64,000 nucleotides of DNA from Actinoplanes nipponensis (GTDB taxonomy: Bacteria; Actinomycetota; Actinomycetes; Mycobacteriales; Micromonosporaceae). The position numbers and the translations under genes were made by a program. The notes beneath the pieces were generated by a model. It was not told where the DNA came from and made no database searches. It worked only from the letters and a program-made list of their open reading frames with translations. The stretch lies in the NCBI RefSeq assembly GCF_016862275.1, contig NZ_BOMQ01000044.1:1-64000 (forward strand), in the 5' to 3' direction. Each line of letters begins with the position of its first letter. Within the stretch, counting starts at the first letter, position 1. Positions 51,655-61,010 of the stretch are shown here, one piece after another.

Positions 51655-52227
51655 TCAGACGGTGACGGCGGCCGCCCGCAGCGGGGCGAGGGCGGTGCTC
51701 CAGGCCACGACCTGGTCCAGCACGGTGGTCAGCGCGCCGGCCTGGTGGGCGCCCGGGGTGAACTGGCTGTAGTTGACGAAGTCGGTGGCCAGCGACAGGG
51801 TGACCGCCGCCCGGACGTCCGCCATCATCAGCTCGCCGGCGATGAGGCGCAGCGACTCCACCGCGCGGGCCCCGCCGACCGAGCCGTAGCCGACGAAGCC
51901 GACGGCCTTGTTGTTCCACTCGGCGAAGAGGAAGTCGATGGCGTTCTTGAGCACGCCGGAGGTGGCGTGGTTGTACTCCGGGGTGACCATCACGAAGCCG
52001 TCGAACGACGCGATCTTGGCAGCCCATTCGAGGGTGTGGGCCTGGCTGTACTGCGCCAGCGACGGCGGGACCGGCTCGTCGAGGTGCGGCAGCTTGTAGT
52101 CGAGCAGGTCGACCAGCTCGAACTCCGCGTCGGTGCGCTGCGACGCCAGCTCCAGGACCCACTTGGCCACGGCCTCGCCGTTACGGCCCGGGCGGGTGCT
52201 GCCGAGAATGATGCCGATCTTGGTCAT
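51655..52227 (-). CDS. NAD(P)H-dependent FMN reductase
   Basis: A 190-aa flavodoxin-like flavin reductase. GSTRPGRNGEAVAKWV binds the FMN phosphate; PEYNHATSGVLKNAIDFLFAEWNNKAVGFVGYGSVGG is the second FMN-binding block. Relatives reduce quinones, chromate or azo dyes, or supply reduced flavin. The ATG at 52227 has GGAG 9 nt upstream. It is divergent from a MarR gene with a perfect operator-like dyad between them, so it is probably induced by an oxidant or phenolic compound. Confidence 0.92.
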   Translation of the reverse strand: MTKIGIILGSTRPGRNGEAVAKWVLELASQRTDAEFELVDLLDYKLPHLDEPVPPSLAQYSQAHTLEWAAKIASFDGFVMVTPEYNHATSGVLKNAIDFLFAEWNNKAVGFVGYGSVGGARAVESLRLIAGELMMADVRAAVTLSLATDFVNYSQFTPGAHQAGALTTVLDQVVAWSTALAPLRAAAVTV

Positions 52228-52257
52228 GACCAGGACTCCGTTGCTCGATGGCACTTC

Positions 52258-52275
52258 TTTGCTTCGTCAAGCAAA
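52258..52275. promoter_or_regulatory. MarR operator TTTGCTT-N4-AAGCAAA
   Basis: Perfect 7-bp arms around CGTC in the 90-bp gap between the divergent FMN reductase and MarR genes; size and AT-richness fit a MarR/HxlR site. A TACGAT -10 box for marR lies at 52305-52310, 7 nt before its ATG (leaderless). Confidence 0.8.
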
Positions 52276-52317
52276 TAGGTCGCCACGCCGTGGTGTCAAG
52301 GCCGTACGATCTTTGTC

Positions 52318-52824
52318 ATGTCCGCCACACCTCCGGCCGGGTCGCCCGCGGTGCCGCCCCTGAGCCCCGAGGAAGAGGCCGTGATGCGGGCCCTGGGCCG
52401 GCTGCTGCTGGTCATGCCCCGCGTCCTCGACGCCGACCTCCAGCACGAGCAGCGCATGTCGCTGAGCGAGTATTCGGTGCTGCGGCACCTCTCGGAGTCC
52501 GAGCACGGGCGGATGCGGATGAATGAGCTCGCCGCCGCGTGCGACATGTCGATGAGCGGCATGACCCGGCTGGCCGCCAAGCTGGAAGCACAGGGCCACC
52601 TCCGGCGGATCCGCTGCGAGCGGGACGCGCGCGGACTCAACGCCGTGCTGACCGAGCGCGGCCTGGACCGGCTGCGCGAGGCGTGGCCGACCCACCTGGC
52701 CAGCGTGCGCCGGCACGTCGTGGGTCACCTGGAAGGCTTGGATCTGGGCCGGCTCGCGCAGGCACTCGAGGCGATGGCGGGCGGTGGCGGGGCGCCGTGC
52801 CAGAGTTCCCGGCATGACGACTGA
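52318..52824 (+). CDS. MarR family regulator
   Basis: A 168-aa winged-helix repressor. The core is LSLSEYSVLRHLSESEHGRMRMNELAAACDMSMSGMTRLAAKLEAQGHLRRIRCERDARGLNAVLTERG, with recognition helix SMSGMTRLAAKL and wing RDARGLNAVLT. Cysteines at the wing (RIRCERD) and helix (AACDM) might sense oxidants; this is inferred. It is divergent from the FMN reductase that it probably represses. Presumed leaderless start. Confidence 0.9.
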   Translation: MSATPPAGSPAVPPLSPEEEAVMRALGRLLLVMPRVLDADLQHEQRMSLSEYSVLRHLSESEHGRMRMNELAAACDMSMSGMTRLAAKLEAQGHLRRIRCERDARGLNAVLTERGLDRLREAWPTHLASVRRHVVGHLEGLDLGRLAQALEAMAGGGGAPCQSSRHDD

Positions 52825-52839
52825 TTCCGGTCCGGCCGC

Positions 52840-53445
52840 ATGACGTTCCACCCCGGCGAGCTCGTCGTCCGGCGCTTCCGGCACCCCGACCGGCGCCTCG
52901 CCGCGGTCCAGGCCGCCCGGGTGGTGTCCGACGACGACCGCGGGCTGCTGCTCTGGGTCGACATCGGCGCCGAGTCGATGCGGCGTACGGACCTGGCCGG
53001 CACGCCCACCCGGCACCTTTCCGTCGCCGCCGAGCTGGCCATGCCGACGATGCTGTCCCCGGTACGCCGCGAGAAGTTCCGCTCCCTGCTGCTGCTCCCG
53101 CCCGGCGCGCCGCACGCGGTCTCCTGGAGCTGGCTGGCCGACGGCACCTTCGCGGGCTGGTACGCCAACCTCGAGACCCCGGCCCGCCGCTGGGCCGGGG
53201 GCGTCGACTCGCACGACCAGACGCTGGACGTGCTCGTCGACGCCGACCGCTCCTGGCACCTCAAGGACGCCGACGACCTCGCGGCGCTGGACCCGGCGCA
53301 GGCGGCGACCGTCCACGCCGAGGGGGAACGGCTGGGCAAGCTGGCCGAGACCGCGACGTTCCCGTTCGACGAGACCTGGCTCGACTTCCGGCCGCCCCCG
53401 GACTGGACCCCTGCCACCCTGCCGCCCTGGTGGGACGCCCCGTGA
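52840..53445 (+). CDS. DUF402 domain protein
   Basis: A 201-aa DUF402 protein. The beta-barrel core has the family's WSWLADGTFAGWYANLETPARRW, VDSHDQTLDVLVDADRSWHLKDADDL and the acidic metal-binding positions; some relatives hydrolyse nucleoside di/triphosphates, others have unknown function. Follows marR by 15 bp in the same direction. No signal peptide. Confidence 0.88.
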   Translation: MTFHPGELVVRRFRHPDRRLAAVQAARVVSDDDRGLLLWVDIGAESMRRTDLAGTPTRHLSVAAELAMPTMLSPVRREKFRSLLLLPPGAPHAVSWSWLADGTFAGWYANLETPARRWAGGVDSHDQTLDVLVDADRSWHLKDADDLAALDPAQAATVHAEGERLGKLAETATFPFDETWLDFRPPPDWTPATLPPWWDAP

Positions 53446-53467
53446 CGTATTCCGTTATGGGTATACG
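53446..53467 (+). promoter_or_regulatory. ArsR promoter/operator dyad
   Basis: CGTATTCC-N6-GGTATACG, 8-bp arms with one mismatch. The right arm contains TATACG (53462-53467), a -10 box 8 nt before the ATG at 53476. Self-repression by the ArsR product is likely. Confidence 0.65.
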
Positions 53468-53475
53468 ATGGGCCG

Positions 53476-53775
53476 ATGGCACGAGCGGCGACGACGGCGG
53501 ACGCGTTCAACGCGGTGGCCGAACCCCGGCGGCGGCAGATCCTCGACCTGCTGGCCGCCGGTGAGCTCCCGGTCAACGACCTCGCCGCGCTGCTCGGCGT
53601 GGCCCAGCCGCAGATCTCCAAACACCTGCGGGTGCTGCGCGTGGTCGGCCTGGTGCACGTCCGCGAGGTCGGCCGGCACCGGCTCTACCGGCTGAGCCCC
53701 GAGCCCCTCAAGCCCATCCACGACTGGCTCAGCCGCTACGACTTCGCGCCGGACGAGCTGGCACCGGCCGCCTGA
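53476..53775 (+). CDS. ArsR family regulator
   Basis: A 99-aa winged-helix protein: AVAEPRRRQILDLLAAGELPVNDLAALLGVAQPQISKHLRVLRVVGLVHVREVGRHRLYRL. It has no cysteine, so it is not a classical arsenic sensor. The similar SDP-type ArsR proteins (RYDFAPDE tail) regulate themselves and a neighbour. The next gene on the same strand is a PAP2-like membrane protein 28 bp downstream. Confidence 0.9.
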   Translation: MARAATTADAFNAVAEPRRRQILDLLAAGELPVNDLAALLGVAQPQISKHLRVLRVVGLVHVREVGRHRLYRLSPEPLKPIHDWLSRYDFAPDELAPAA

Positions 53776-53803
53776 CCGGCCGGGCCGGCTGCGATCATGG
53801 GAT

Positions 53804-54394
53804 GTGCCCGCTGCCGCCGCCGACCGGACCGCCCGGATCGCCTCCGAGGTCTTCGCCCCCGCCGTCCTGGTCGCGGGCCTGCTGCTGGTGGTCGGCTGGC
53901 ACGCCGGTGACCAGCCCGGGGTCTCCCGCTGGTGGGGGCTGCCGGGCGCGGTGTTCGCCGCCGGCATCCCCCTGGCCTACGTGCTACGCGGCGTGCGGCA
54001 GGGCCGGCTGAGCAGCCACCACATCCCCGAGCGCGAGCACCGCCGGGTCCCGCTGCTGTTCGGCATCGCCTCGGTGGCCGCCGGCCTGGTCGTGCTGGTG
54101 CTGCTCGGCGCCCCGCGCGAGGTGCTGGCCCTGCTGGCCGCCGGCGGCGTCGGCCTGGTCGTGTTCACGGTGGTGACGCACTGGTGGAAGATGTCCATCC
54201 ACGCGGGCGTGGCGGCGGGCACCGCGATGACGCTGACCGTCGTCTACGGCCCGCTCGCACTGATCGGCGTGCCGCTGGTGCTGCTCGCCGGCTGGGCCCG
54301 GGTCCGGCTGTCCGCGCACACGACGGCCCAGGTGATCGCCGGGGCCCTGGTCGGCGCGGTGATCGCCGGCACGGTCTTCCCCGCGCTGCGCTGA
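53804..54394 (+). CDS. PAP2-like membrane phosphatase
   Basis: A 196-aa integral membrane protein with about six spans. The last third carries the PAP2 signature pieces: MSIHAGVAAGTA (S-x-H) and WARVRLSAHTTAQVIAGALVGAVIAG (R-x5-H...D-like). The first PAP2 motif, K-x6-RP, is not evident, so catalytic activity is uncertain. Possible substrates are lipid phosphates such as undecaprenyl or phosphatidic species. GTG start. Confidence 0.78.
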   Translation: MPAAAADRTARIASEVFAPAVLVAGLLLVVGWHAGDQPGVSRWWGLPGAVFAAGIPLAYVLRGVRQGRLSSHHIPEREHRRVPLLFGIASVAAGLVVLVLLGAPREVLALLAAGGVGLVVFTVVTHWWKMSIHAGVAAGTAMTLTVVYGPLALIGVPLVLLAGWARVRLSAHTTAQVIAGALVGAVIAGTVFPALR

Positions 54395-54398
54395 CCGC

Positions 54399-55751
54399 TC
54401 AGCGGGCGGTCACCGCCACCCGCACGGCAATGAGGACGGTCACCACGCCGAGCAGCGTGGTGAAGACGAACGGCCCCGTGAACGGGGCGAGCGCGAAGAG
54501 CAGGCCGGCGACCGCGAGCGAGGCGCTGCCGCCCACCGCGTCCGTGATGCTCTTCGCCGCCGTGTTGAAGCCCTCCTCGCCCGGCGCCGACAGGGCCAGC
54601 ACCAGCGTGCTGATCCGCGGGTAGAGCGTGCCCATGCCCGCGCCCGCCAGGAACCAGCCGGCCGCCGCCACGGCCGGGTGCAGGTGCAGCACCACCGTGG
54701 CCAGCTCCAGGGCCGCGCCGCCGGCCAGCAGCACGGCGCCCGCGCGCAGCGCCGTACCCGGATCGAGCCTGTCGCTCAGCCGGCCCTGCACCGCCGAGGC
54801 CAACGCCCACGCGACCGCGCCGGCGGTCAGCGTCACCCCCGAGAGCCAGGTGGGCAGGCCGTAACGGTCGTGCAGCAGCAACGGCAGGTAGACCTCCGTG
54901 CCGAAGAAGACCCCGCCGGCCGCGCCGCAGAGCACGACCGCCGCCGGCAGACCGGCCCGGATCCGGTACGTGCCCGGCGGCACCAGGTGTCGCAGCGCGA
55001 TGCCGATCACCACGACCGCCGGCGGCGCCAGCAGCCAGGCCACCGCCCGGTCCAGCCCGCCCAGCGAGCTGAGCGCGACCACGCTGCCCGCGACGACCGC
55101 CGCCTCGACGACGCGGCGCGCGTCGGCGGCCGACGCCGGCACCCGGTCGGCGCGGGCCCGGTCACGACCGCGTACGGCCGGCAGCATCAGCCCGCCCGCC
55201 ACGGCGACCAGCGCGACCACCCCGAGGAACACCCAGTGCCAGCTCAACGCCTCGGCGACGTAACCGGCGACGAACGGGCCGATCATCGACGGCAGCACCC
55301 AGGCGGACGCGAACGCGCCGAAGATCCGGATGTGCAGGGCGGCCGGATAGACCAGCGCGACCAGCACGTACAGCGCGACGGTGATCCCGCCCGCGCCGAG
55401 GCCCTGGAGGAACCGGGCCGCCACGAAGACCGGCATCGACACCGCCGTGCCCGCGACCGCGAGCCCCGTGGCGAACACGGCTATCGCGGCGAACAGCGGC
55501 ACGGCCGGCCCGCGCCGGTCGGCCCACGAGCCGATCGCGACCATGCCGACGACGCCGGCGGCCAGCGTCGAGGAGAACGCGAGCGCGTACAGGCCGCGGC
55601 CGTTCAGGTCGCTGGTGACGACCGGCATGATCGTCGTCACCGCCAGCGACTCGAAGGCGGCCAGGAAGACCAGGCTCCACGCGCCGACGGTGGTCAGGGC
55701 GTACGGCCGGGCCAGGATGCCGGCCGGCCGGATCTCGCTCTCCACGCTCAC
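54399..55751 (-). CDS. MFS efflux transporter
   Basis: A 450-aa major-facilitator protein with about 12-14 spans. The motif A loop GSWADRRGPAVPLFA and the C-terminal gating region place it in the drug:H+ antiporter group; the substrate is unknown. The GTG at 55751 lies 6 nt after the -10 of a MerR-type promoter, so the mRNA should be leaderless. Stop lies 4 bp from the convergent PAP2-like gene's end. Confidence 0.92.
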   Translation of the reverse strand: MSVESEIRPAGILARPYALTTVGAWSLVFLAAFESLAVTTIMPVVTSDLNGRGLYALAFSSTLAAGVVGMVAIGSWADRRGPAVPLFAAIAVFATGLAVAGTAVSMPVFVAARFLQGLGAGGITVALYVLVALVYPAALHIRIFGAFASAWVLPSMIGPFVAGYVAEALSWHWVFLGVVALVAVAGGLMLPAVRGRDRARADRVPASAADARRVVEAAVVAGSVVALSSLGGLDRAVAWLLAPPAVVVIGIALRHLVPPGTYRIRAGLPAAVVLCGAAGGVFFGTEVYLPLLLHDRYGLPTWLSGVTLTAGAVAWALASAVQGRLSDRLDPGTALRAGAVLLAGGAALELATVVLHLHPAVAAAGWFLAGAGMGTLYPRISTLVLALSAPGEEGFNTAAKSITDAVGGSASLAVAGLLFALAPFTGPFVFTTLLGVVTVLIAVRVAVTAR

Positions 55752-55757
55752 CGCCAG

Positions 55758-55788
55758 AACCTAGAACCTCACCCGGGGTTGAGGTCAA
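55758..55788 (-). promoter_or_regulatory. MerR-type promoter with 19-bp spacer, MFS gene
   Basis: On the minus strand: TTGACC (55788-55783), 19-bp spacer, TAGGTT (55763-55758), start codon 6 nt further. Between the hexamers is the dyad ACCTCA-N8-TGAGGT, overlapping the -35. This geometry is the hallmark of MerR/SoxR-family activators, which bind the dyad and untwist the long spacer. Confidence 0.85.
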
Positions 55789-55806
55789 AGTCTCGCGCGC
55801 GGGCGG

Positions 55807-57927
55807 CTACCGCACGTCGACGTAGTCCGTCGGACCGGTGGTGGCGGTGGAGGCCGCGTCGCCCGCGTAGGTCCAGCGGAACGAGCCGTCCGCCGAGGCC
55901 TTCACGGTCGTCTTGAGCTTGCCGGCGGAGTCGGTCTTGACGGACTTGACGGTCTTCCAGGCGGTCGTGCCCTTCTTCGAGTACTGGAGGGTGACGGTGC
56001 GCGAGCCGTACCCCTGGTAGGTCCAGCTCTCCCAGCCGGCGCGGGTCAGCGTGCCGGTCACGGTGATGGTCTTGCCCTTGGTGACCGGCTCCGGGGACGC
56101 GTCGACGGTCAGCTTGCTGACCCGCTTCATCGAGAAGGCGCCGGCGGCGTGCCGGTCGGCGAAACTCGTACCGTCCGCCGCGTGCGACCACGCGGCGACG
56201 GTCCAGGCGCCGGCCAGCGCGTTGCGCGCCGCATCCACCTTGACGTCCATGGCGAAGCGGGCCGTGCAGACGGCGGCGGTGTTGCTGGTCTTCTCGCAGT
56301 CGGCCGGCCCGGTGGCGAGGATGACGCCGTCCGGCGTGGCATACGCGCCGTGGTAGAGGTAGGCGTCGCCGCCGGCGATGCCGGCCGGATCCGACGCGGT
56401 GAAGGTGGCGGTGAACACCCGGCTGCCCGACACGCCGAACGTCAGGTCGGCGCCGCCGTTGACCACGACGTTGGAGATCCTGGTGGCGCCCGAGGTCTCG
56501 TCGGGCGCGGTGGCGGGCCCGGCGAAGGCGCGGATCACCGTACGCCGCAGCCGGCCGTCCCGGTCGTCGGTGGCGGTCACCCGCAGCGACACGAAGGCGG
56601 CCGTGGCCGGCACGGTCAGCGTGTCGCCGTCGAGCTCGGTCCACTCCGCACCGTCGTCGGTCGAATACTCCACCTTGCCGACCTCGGCCGTGCCGCCACC
56701 GCGGGCCGACGCCGACGCGGTGATCCCGACGGCGGCGGCGCCGGCGCGGTTGCGGGCGTCCAGCCCGGTCACGCCGACGCCCAGGTCGATCAGCGGCAGC
56801 GGACCCTGATCGGGCGCCCGGAAATCCCACTCGCTGCGGATCCGGGTGGACAGCTGGGACCACGCGACCCGCCGGGTGAACGTCTGGTCGTAGTGGTGGA
56901 CGTCGCCCTCGGTGGTCAGCTTGGCGGTGACCGAGGCGCGCGCGTCGGAGCCGGCATTGCCGTCCGCGTCGGCGTACGCGGCGGGCTCGCTCATCCGCAG
57001 CTCGTCGCCGTCGCGGACCGAGGAACCAGCCGCCCGCGGCAGGAACGGCCCCGCGCCGACGGTCGTGCCGGGGGACTCGCCGGCCGGCAGCGCCCGGTCG
57101 GGCAGCACCACGGAGCTGTCCCCCGCGCCGAGGGTCAGCTTGCGGTGCACCGTCGGCCCGGGCGTGACGTACTCGGTGACCGTGCCGGGCAGCCGCACCG
57201 GCGACTCCAGGTAGGAGCCGCTCCACCTGTCCTTGAGCGACGAACCCAGCGCCGCGTTCGTGGTGACGCCCTGGGCGCGCAGGGTGGTGACGGTCTTGGC
57301 GAGCTGCGCGGTGGTCACCTTCGCGATCGGGGACGCGGGCACAGTGGACCAGGAACGCTGGAGGTCGTAGCGGTACGGGCTGGGCACGGCCGCGGACGAG
57401 CCGGCCTTGGTGAGCAACTCGTGCAGGCGCAGGGTCACCCCGGCGACGGCGAACGGTGTCACGTACGTCTTGGCCGGGCCGCCGCTGGTGAAGCCGACCT
57501 TGTCGCCACCACCCAGCTCCAGCCAGTACGCCGACGTGGCCCGCACGGCGGTGGCGTCGTCGGTGGCGAAGGCGGTCTCCCGGGCGCCGGACTCGGCGAA
57601 GGTGACCGAGACCGCGGCGCTGGTGACCGTGAAGGTCCGTACGAGCAGATAGTTGCGCTGGCGGAAGTATCCGTACCGGGCGACGGCCACGTAGTCGCCC
57701 GGCGGGAGCTGGGCGGTGCCGTTCGGGCTGTCGCGGTCACCCTGGACGACGTGGTACTGCCAGGTGCTGCGGTCCCAGACGTACATGAACCGGCCGGAGA
57801 CGGCGGTGCTCGCGGTGATCGCGAACTTCACCTGGTACGTCGCCGCGGCCCGGGCGGGCGCCGGCGCGAGCACGAGGGCCAGGACGACCACCACCGCGGC
57901 CGCCGCGGTGCGCAAGATTCTCACCAT
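55807..57927 (-). CDS. Large secreted protein, Ig-like C-terminus
   Basis: A 706-aa secreted protein of unknown function. Signal peptide 1-28 (VVVVLALVLAPAPARAAA). N-terminal region about 30-120 resembles a carboxypeptidase-regulatory-like beta domain (QLPPGDYVAVARYGYF). A middle beta-rich region follows, and the C-terminal domain (about 605-706; LTVDASPEPVTKGKTITVTGTLTRA, TVTLQYSKKGTTAWKTVKSVKTD) is of the Ig-like/bacterial stalk type often seen in actinobacterial exoproteins. No catalytic motif and no wall anchor were recognised. Confidence 0.85.
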   Translation of the reverse strand: MVRILRTAAAAVVVVLALVLAPAPARAAATYQVKFAITASTAVSGRFMYVWDRSTWQYHVVQGDRDSPNGTAQLPPGDYVAVARYGYFRQRNYLLVRTFTVTSAAVSVTFAESGARETAFATDDATAVRATSAYWLELGGGDKVGFTSGGPAKTYVTPFAVAGVTLRLHELLTKAGSSAAVPSPYRYDLQRSWSTVPASPIAKVTTAQLAKTVTTLRAQGVTTNAALGSSLKDRWSGSYLESPVRLPGTVTEYVTPGPTVHRKLTLGAGDSSVVLPDRALPAGESPGTTVGAGPFLPRAAGSSVRDGDELRMSEPAAYADADGNAGSDARASVTAKLTTEGDVHHYDQTFTRRVAWSQLSTRIRSEWDFRAPDQGPLPLIDLGVGVTGLDARNRAGAAAVGITASASARGGGTAEVGKVEYSTDDGAEWTELDGDTLTVPATAAFVSLRVTATDDRDGRLRRTVIRAFAGPATAPDETSGATRISNVVVNGGADLTFGVSGSRVFTATFTASDPAGIAGGDAYLYHGAYATPDGVILATGPADCEKTSNTAAVCTARFAMDVKVDAARNALAGAWTVAAWSHAADGTSFADRHAAGAFSMKRVSKLTVDASPEPVTKGKTITVTGTLTRAGWESWTYQGYGSRTVTLQYSKKGTTAWKTVKSVKTDSAGKLKTTVKASADGSFRWTYAGDAASTATTGPTDYVDVR

Positions 57928-57986
57928 CCGGCCACAGTAGAGCCAGCGGACGGCGCCGGGGGTCCCCCTAACGGCCCGTGCCCGTA

Positions 57987-58550
57987 CTACAGGAAGGGCT
58001 CCGGGTCGAACGTGTCGACCGGGATGATCCGCACCCGGGGCAGGACGCTGGTGAAGCAGCCGGCGTCCAGCTCCAGATCGAAGAGGGTCAGCCCGCTGTC
58101 GACCAGGCCGGCGAAGCCGGCGTTGAAGAACTCCGGGAAGCCGACCACGCCCACCCGCCGGTCGTCGCCGGTGAGCAGCCGGCCGATGTGCGGCAGGAAG
58201 TCACCGTCGTGGCTGGCCAGCAGCACGTCGCCGCGGCGCCGGCCGATGGCGTCGAGCGTGCGCTGGATGCCGATGTCCACGACCTTCTGGCCGGGGCCGC
58301 CGGACAGCGGCACGGGCCGGTACCCCATGGACTGCAACGCGCGGATGAACGGGGTCGGCAGCGCCCCGGACGACGCGTTGAGGAAGAAGAGGGCCGTGAC
58401 CGGCTGGCCCCACTGGTCCTCCGCGAACTGCCGCAGGCGTTCCCAGCGCGGCCGCTCCTCGGAGTTGGGCCGGCGCTCCAGGATCTGCTGCCCGAGCGTC
58501 GAGTCGATGTTCTCGCCGTCGATGATCAGGTAGGTGACCGCACCGGCCAT
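57987..58550 (-). CDS. NYN domain protein (LabA/DUF88-like)
   Basis: A 187-aa PIN-like nuclease-fold protein. Acidic residues in YLIIDGENID, DIGIQRTLDAI (VVDIGI) and LLASHDGDFLPHI match the NYN metal site, which suggests RNA cleavage. The C-terminus (LDAGCFTSVLPRVRIIPVDTFDPEPFL) is typical of actinobacterial members. The ATG at 58550 has GAGGTGG upstream; a longer in-frame start is possible. No partner RNA or toxin-antitoxin gene is adjacent. Confidence 0.9.
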   Translation of the reverse strand: MAGAVTYLIIDGENIDSTLGQQILERRPNSEERPRWERLRQFAEDQWGQPVTALFFLNASSGALPTPFIRALQSMGYRPVPLSGGPGQKVVDIGIQRTLDAIGRRRGDVLLASHDGDFLPHIGRLLTGDDRRVGVVGFPEFFNAGFAGLVDSGLTLFDLELDAGCFTSVLPRVRIIPVDTFDPEPFL

Positions 58551-58627
58551 GGAAGCGCCCACCTCAGAGAATATCGTCACCGTGCGTCATCAGGACGGCC
58601 GAGCGTAACATGCCGCGAAGCCCGTCC

Positions 58628-59410
58628 TCAGCGCCGCCAGAGGTACGGCGTCGTGGTCGACACCTTGATCAGGCCGGACCGCTCGAGGATCGGCCGGGAG
58701 TACTCCGTCGAGTCGCTGTGGATCAGTGTCTTCCCGCCGGCCAGGGCCGACCGGGCCCGGGCCGCCGTGAGGGCGCGGTAGATCCCGCGCTGCCGCCACT
58801 GCCGGAGCACGGCGCCGCCCCAGAGGCCGGCGAAGTCGCTGTCGGCCACCGGTTCCAGCCGGCCCGCCCCGACCATCCGGCCGGCGGCCTCGGCCACCCA
58901 CAGTTCCATCCCCGTGCCGAGCCCGAGCCGGCGCAGCAGGGCATCGGCCATCTCCCGCGACTCCGGTTCACCGAACGCCTCGTCGGCCATCGCGCTCATC
59001 GCCCGGACGTCGGGCTCGCTGGTCACCCGGCGCAGCGTGACGTCGGCCGGCAGCGGCATGTCCGCGACCAGGGCGGCGGCCTCCCCCACCATGATCGATT
59101 CCGGTTCGTCCGGTACGAACCCGTTGTCGATCAGCGCCTCGTGCAGACCGGGGGCGTGATCGTGGCCGCGCGTCTTCCATTCCACCCGCACGATCGCCGG
59201 GTCGGCGCGGTAATGCTCCAGGGCCTCCGGAACCAGCCGGTCGACCGCCCCCGCGTCGGCGTCGCCGAGCCGGGGATAGGTGATGAAACCCCGCCCGCCG
59301 CTGTAGGTGGCCAGCCGCAGCGGACCGAGCCGGGCGACCGAGGCAGCGCTCGCCGTCTCGACCCGCAGTTGTTCGTCGTAGAGCTTGAGGAGGTGCGCCG
59401 CGTCTGTCAT
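58628..59410 (-). CDS. GNAT family acetyltransferase
   Basis: A 260-aa acetyltransferase. The C-terminal GNAT domain holds ELWVAEAAGRMVGAGRLEP, then the acetyl-CoA loop RQWRQRGIYRALTAARA. The N-terminal ~110 residues form a diverged second domain (GDADAGAVDRLVPEALEHYRADPAIVRVEWK). Acceptor unknown. ATG at 59410. It stands between a NYN gene and the Uma2 pseudogene. Confidence 0.87.
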   Translation of the reverse strand: MTDAAHLLKLYDEQLRVETASAASVARLGPLRLATYSGGRGFITYPRLGDADAGAVDRLVPEALEHYRADPAIVRVEWKTRGHDHAPGLHEALIDNGFVPDEPESIMVGEAAALVADMPLPADVTLRRVTSEPDVRAMSAMADEAFGEPESREMADALLRRLGLGTGMELWVAEAAGRMVGAGRLEPVADSDFAGLWGGAVLRQWRQRGIYRALTAARARSALAGGKTLIHSDSTEYSRPILERSGLIKVSTTTPYLWRR

Positions 59411-59485
59411 CGCCGATCAGGCTGACGACGACGCCACCCCGCCGCAAGCCATTTAGCGATCGGCGGACGCGGGACTACAGAATGT

Positions 59486-59491
59486 TACGGT
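59486..59491 (+). promoter_or_regulatory. -10 box before Uma2 pseudogene
   Basis: TACGGT, 6 nt before the GTG at 59498, a relic or still-active leaderless promoter of the broken Uma2 gene. Confidence 0.4.
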
Positions 59492-59497
59492 GACGGC

Positions 59498-59844
59498 GTG
59501 ACTGCGGTGCCCAAGTGGATGCGGCCGCCTCGCCCCGAGGGGTGGTACGCCGAACCGGGAGATCACGATCCGGCTCGACAGATGGAATCGTCCGGAGCCC
59601 GACCTCGTGGCCGCCGCGGCACCCTACGATCCGTCCCGGACCTTCTACACGCCGGAGGAGACTCTCCTGTTCGTCGAGGTGGTGTCGCCGGAGTCAGCCC
59701 ACCGCGACCGCACGGTCAAGCTGCGAAAGTACGCGGAAGCCGGCATCGCCAATTACCGCGATTCATCGCCACGAGCTGCGCACCACAACGCCGTTCACGA
59801 TCACGCTCGACCTGGACGGGCTGGTGCCGGGCCGCCAGAGCTGA
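59498..59844 (+). pseudogene. Uma2 gene broken by two internal deletions
   Basis: Three consecutive Uma2 segments lie in three different frames. Frame A: N-terminus MTAVPKWMRPPRPEGWYAE (59498-59554). Frame B from about 59556: REITIRLDRWNRPEPDLVA...VEVVSPESAHRDRTVKLRKYAEAGI, with the family active-site Asp, Glu and Lys, to about 59760. Frame C: IHRHELRTTTPFTITLDLDGLVPGRQ to the stop at 59842. About 60 residues are missing at the first junction and a shorter segment at the second. The remaining sequence is close to consensus, so the damage is recent. Confidence 0.85.
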
Positions 59845-59884
59845 GCCCGGCGCCACCCCCGCCAGATGGCGAACCGGAACGCCA

Positions 59885-60970
<1,086 letters not shown>

Positions 60971-61010
60971 GACAGGCCAGTCTACGGGGCGGCCGGGGGC
61001 CCGTACGCGG

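Noticed and set aside
53476..53775. Arsenic or metal sensor
   Set aside because: No cysteine in the protein, so no classical ArsR metal site.
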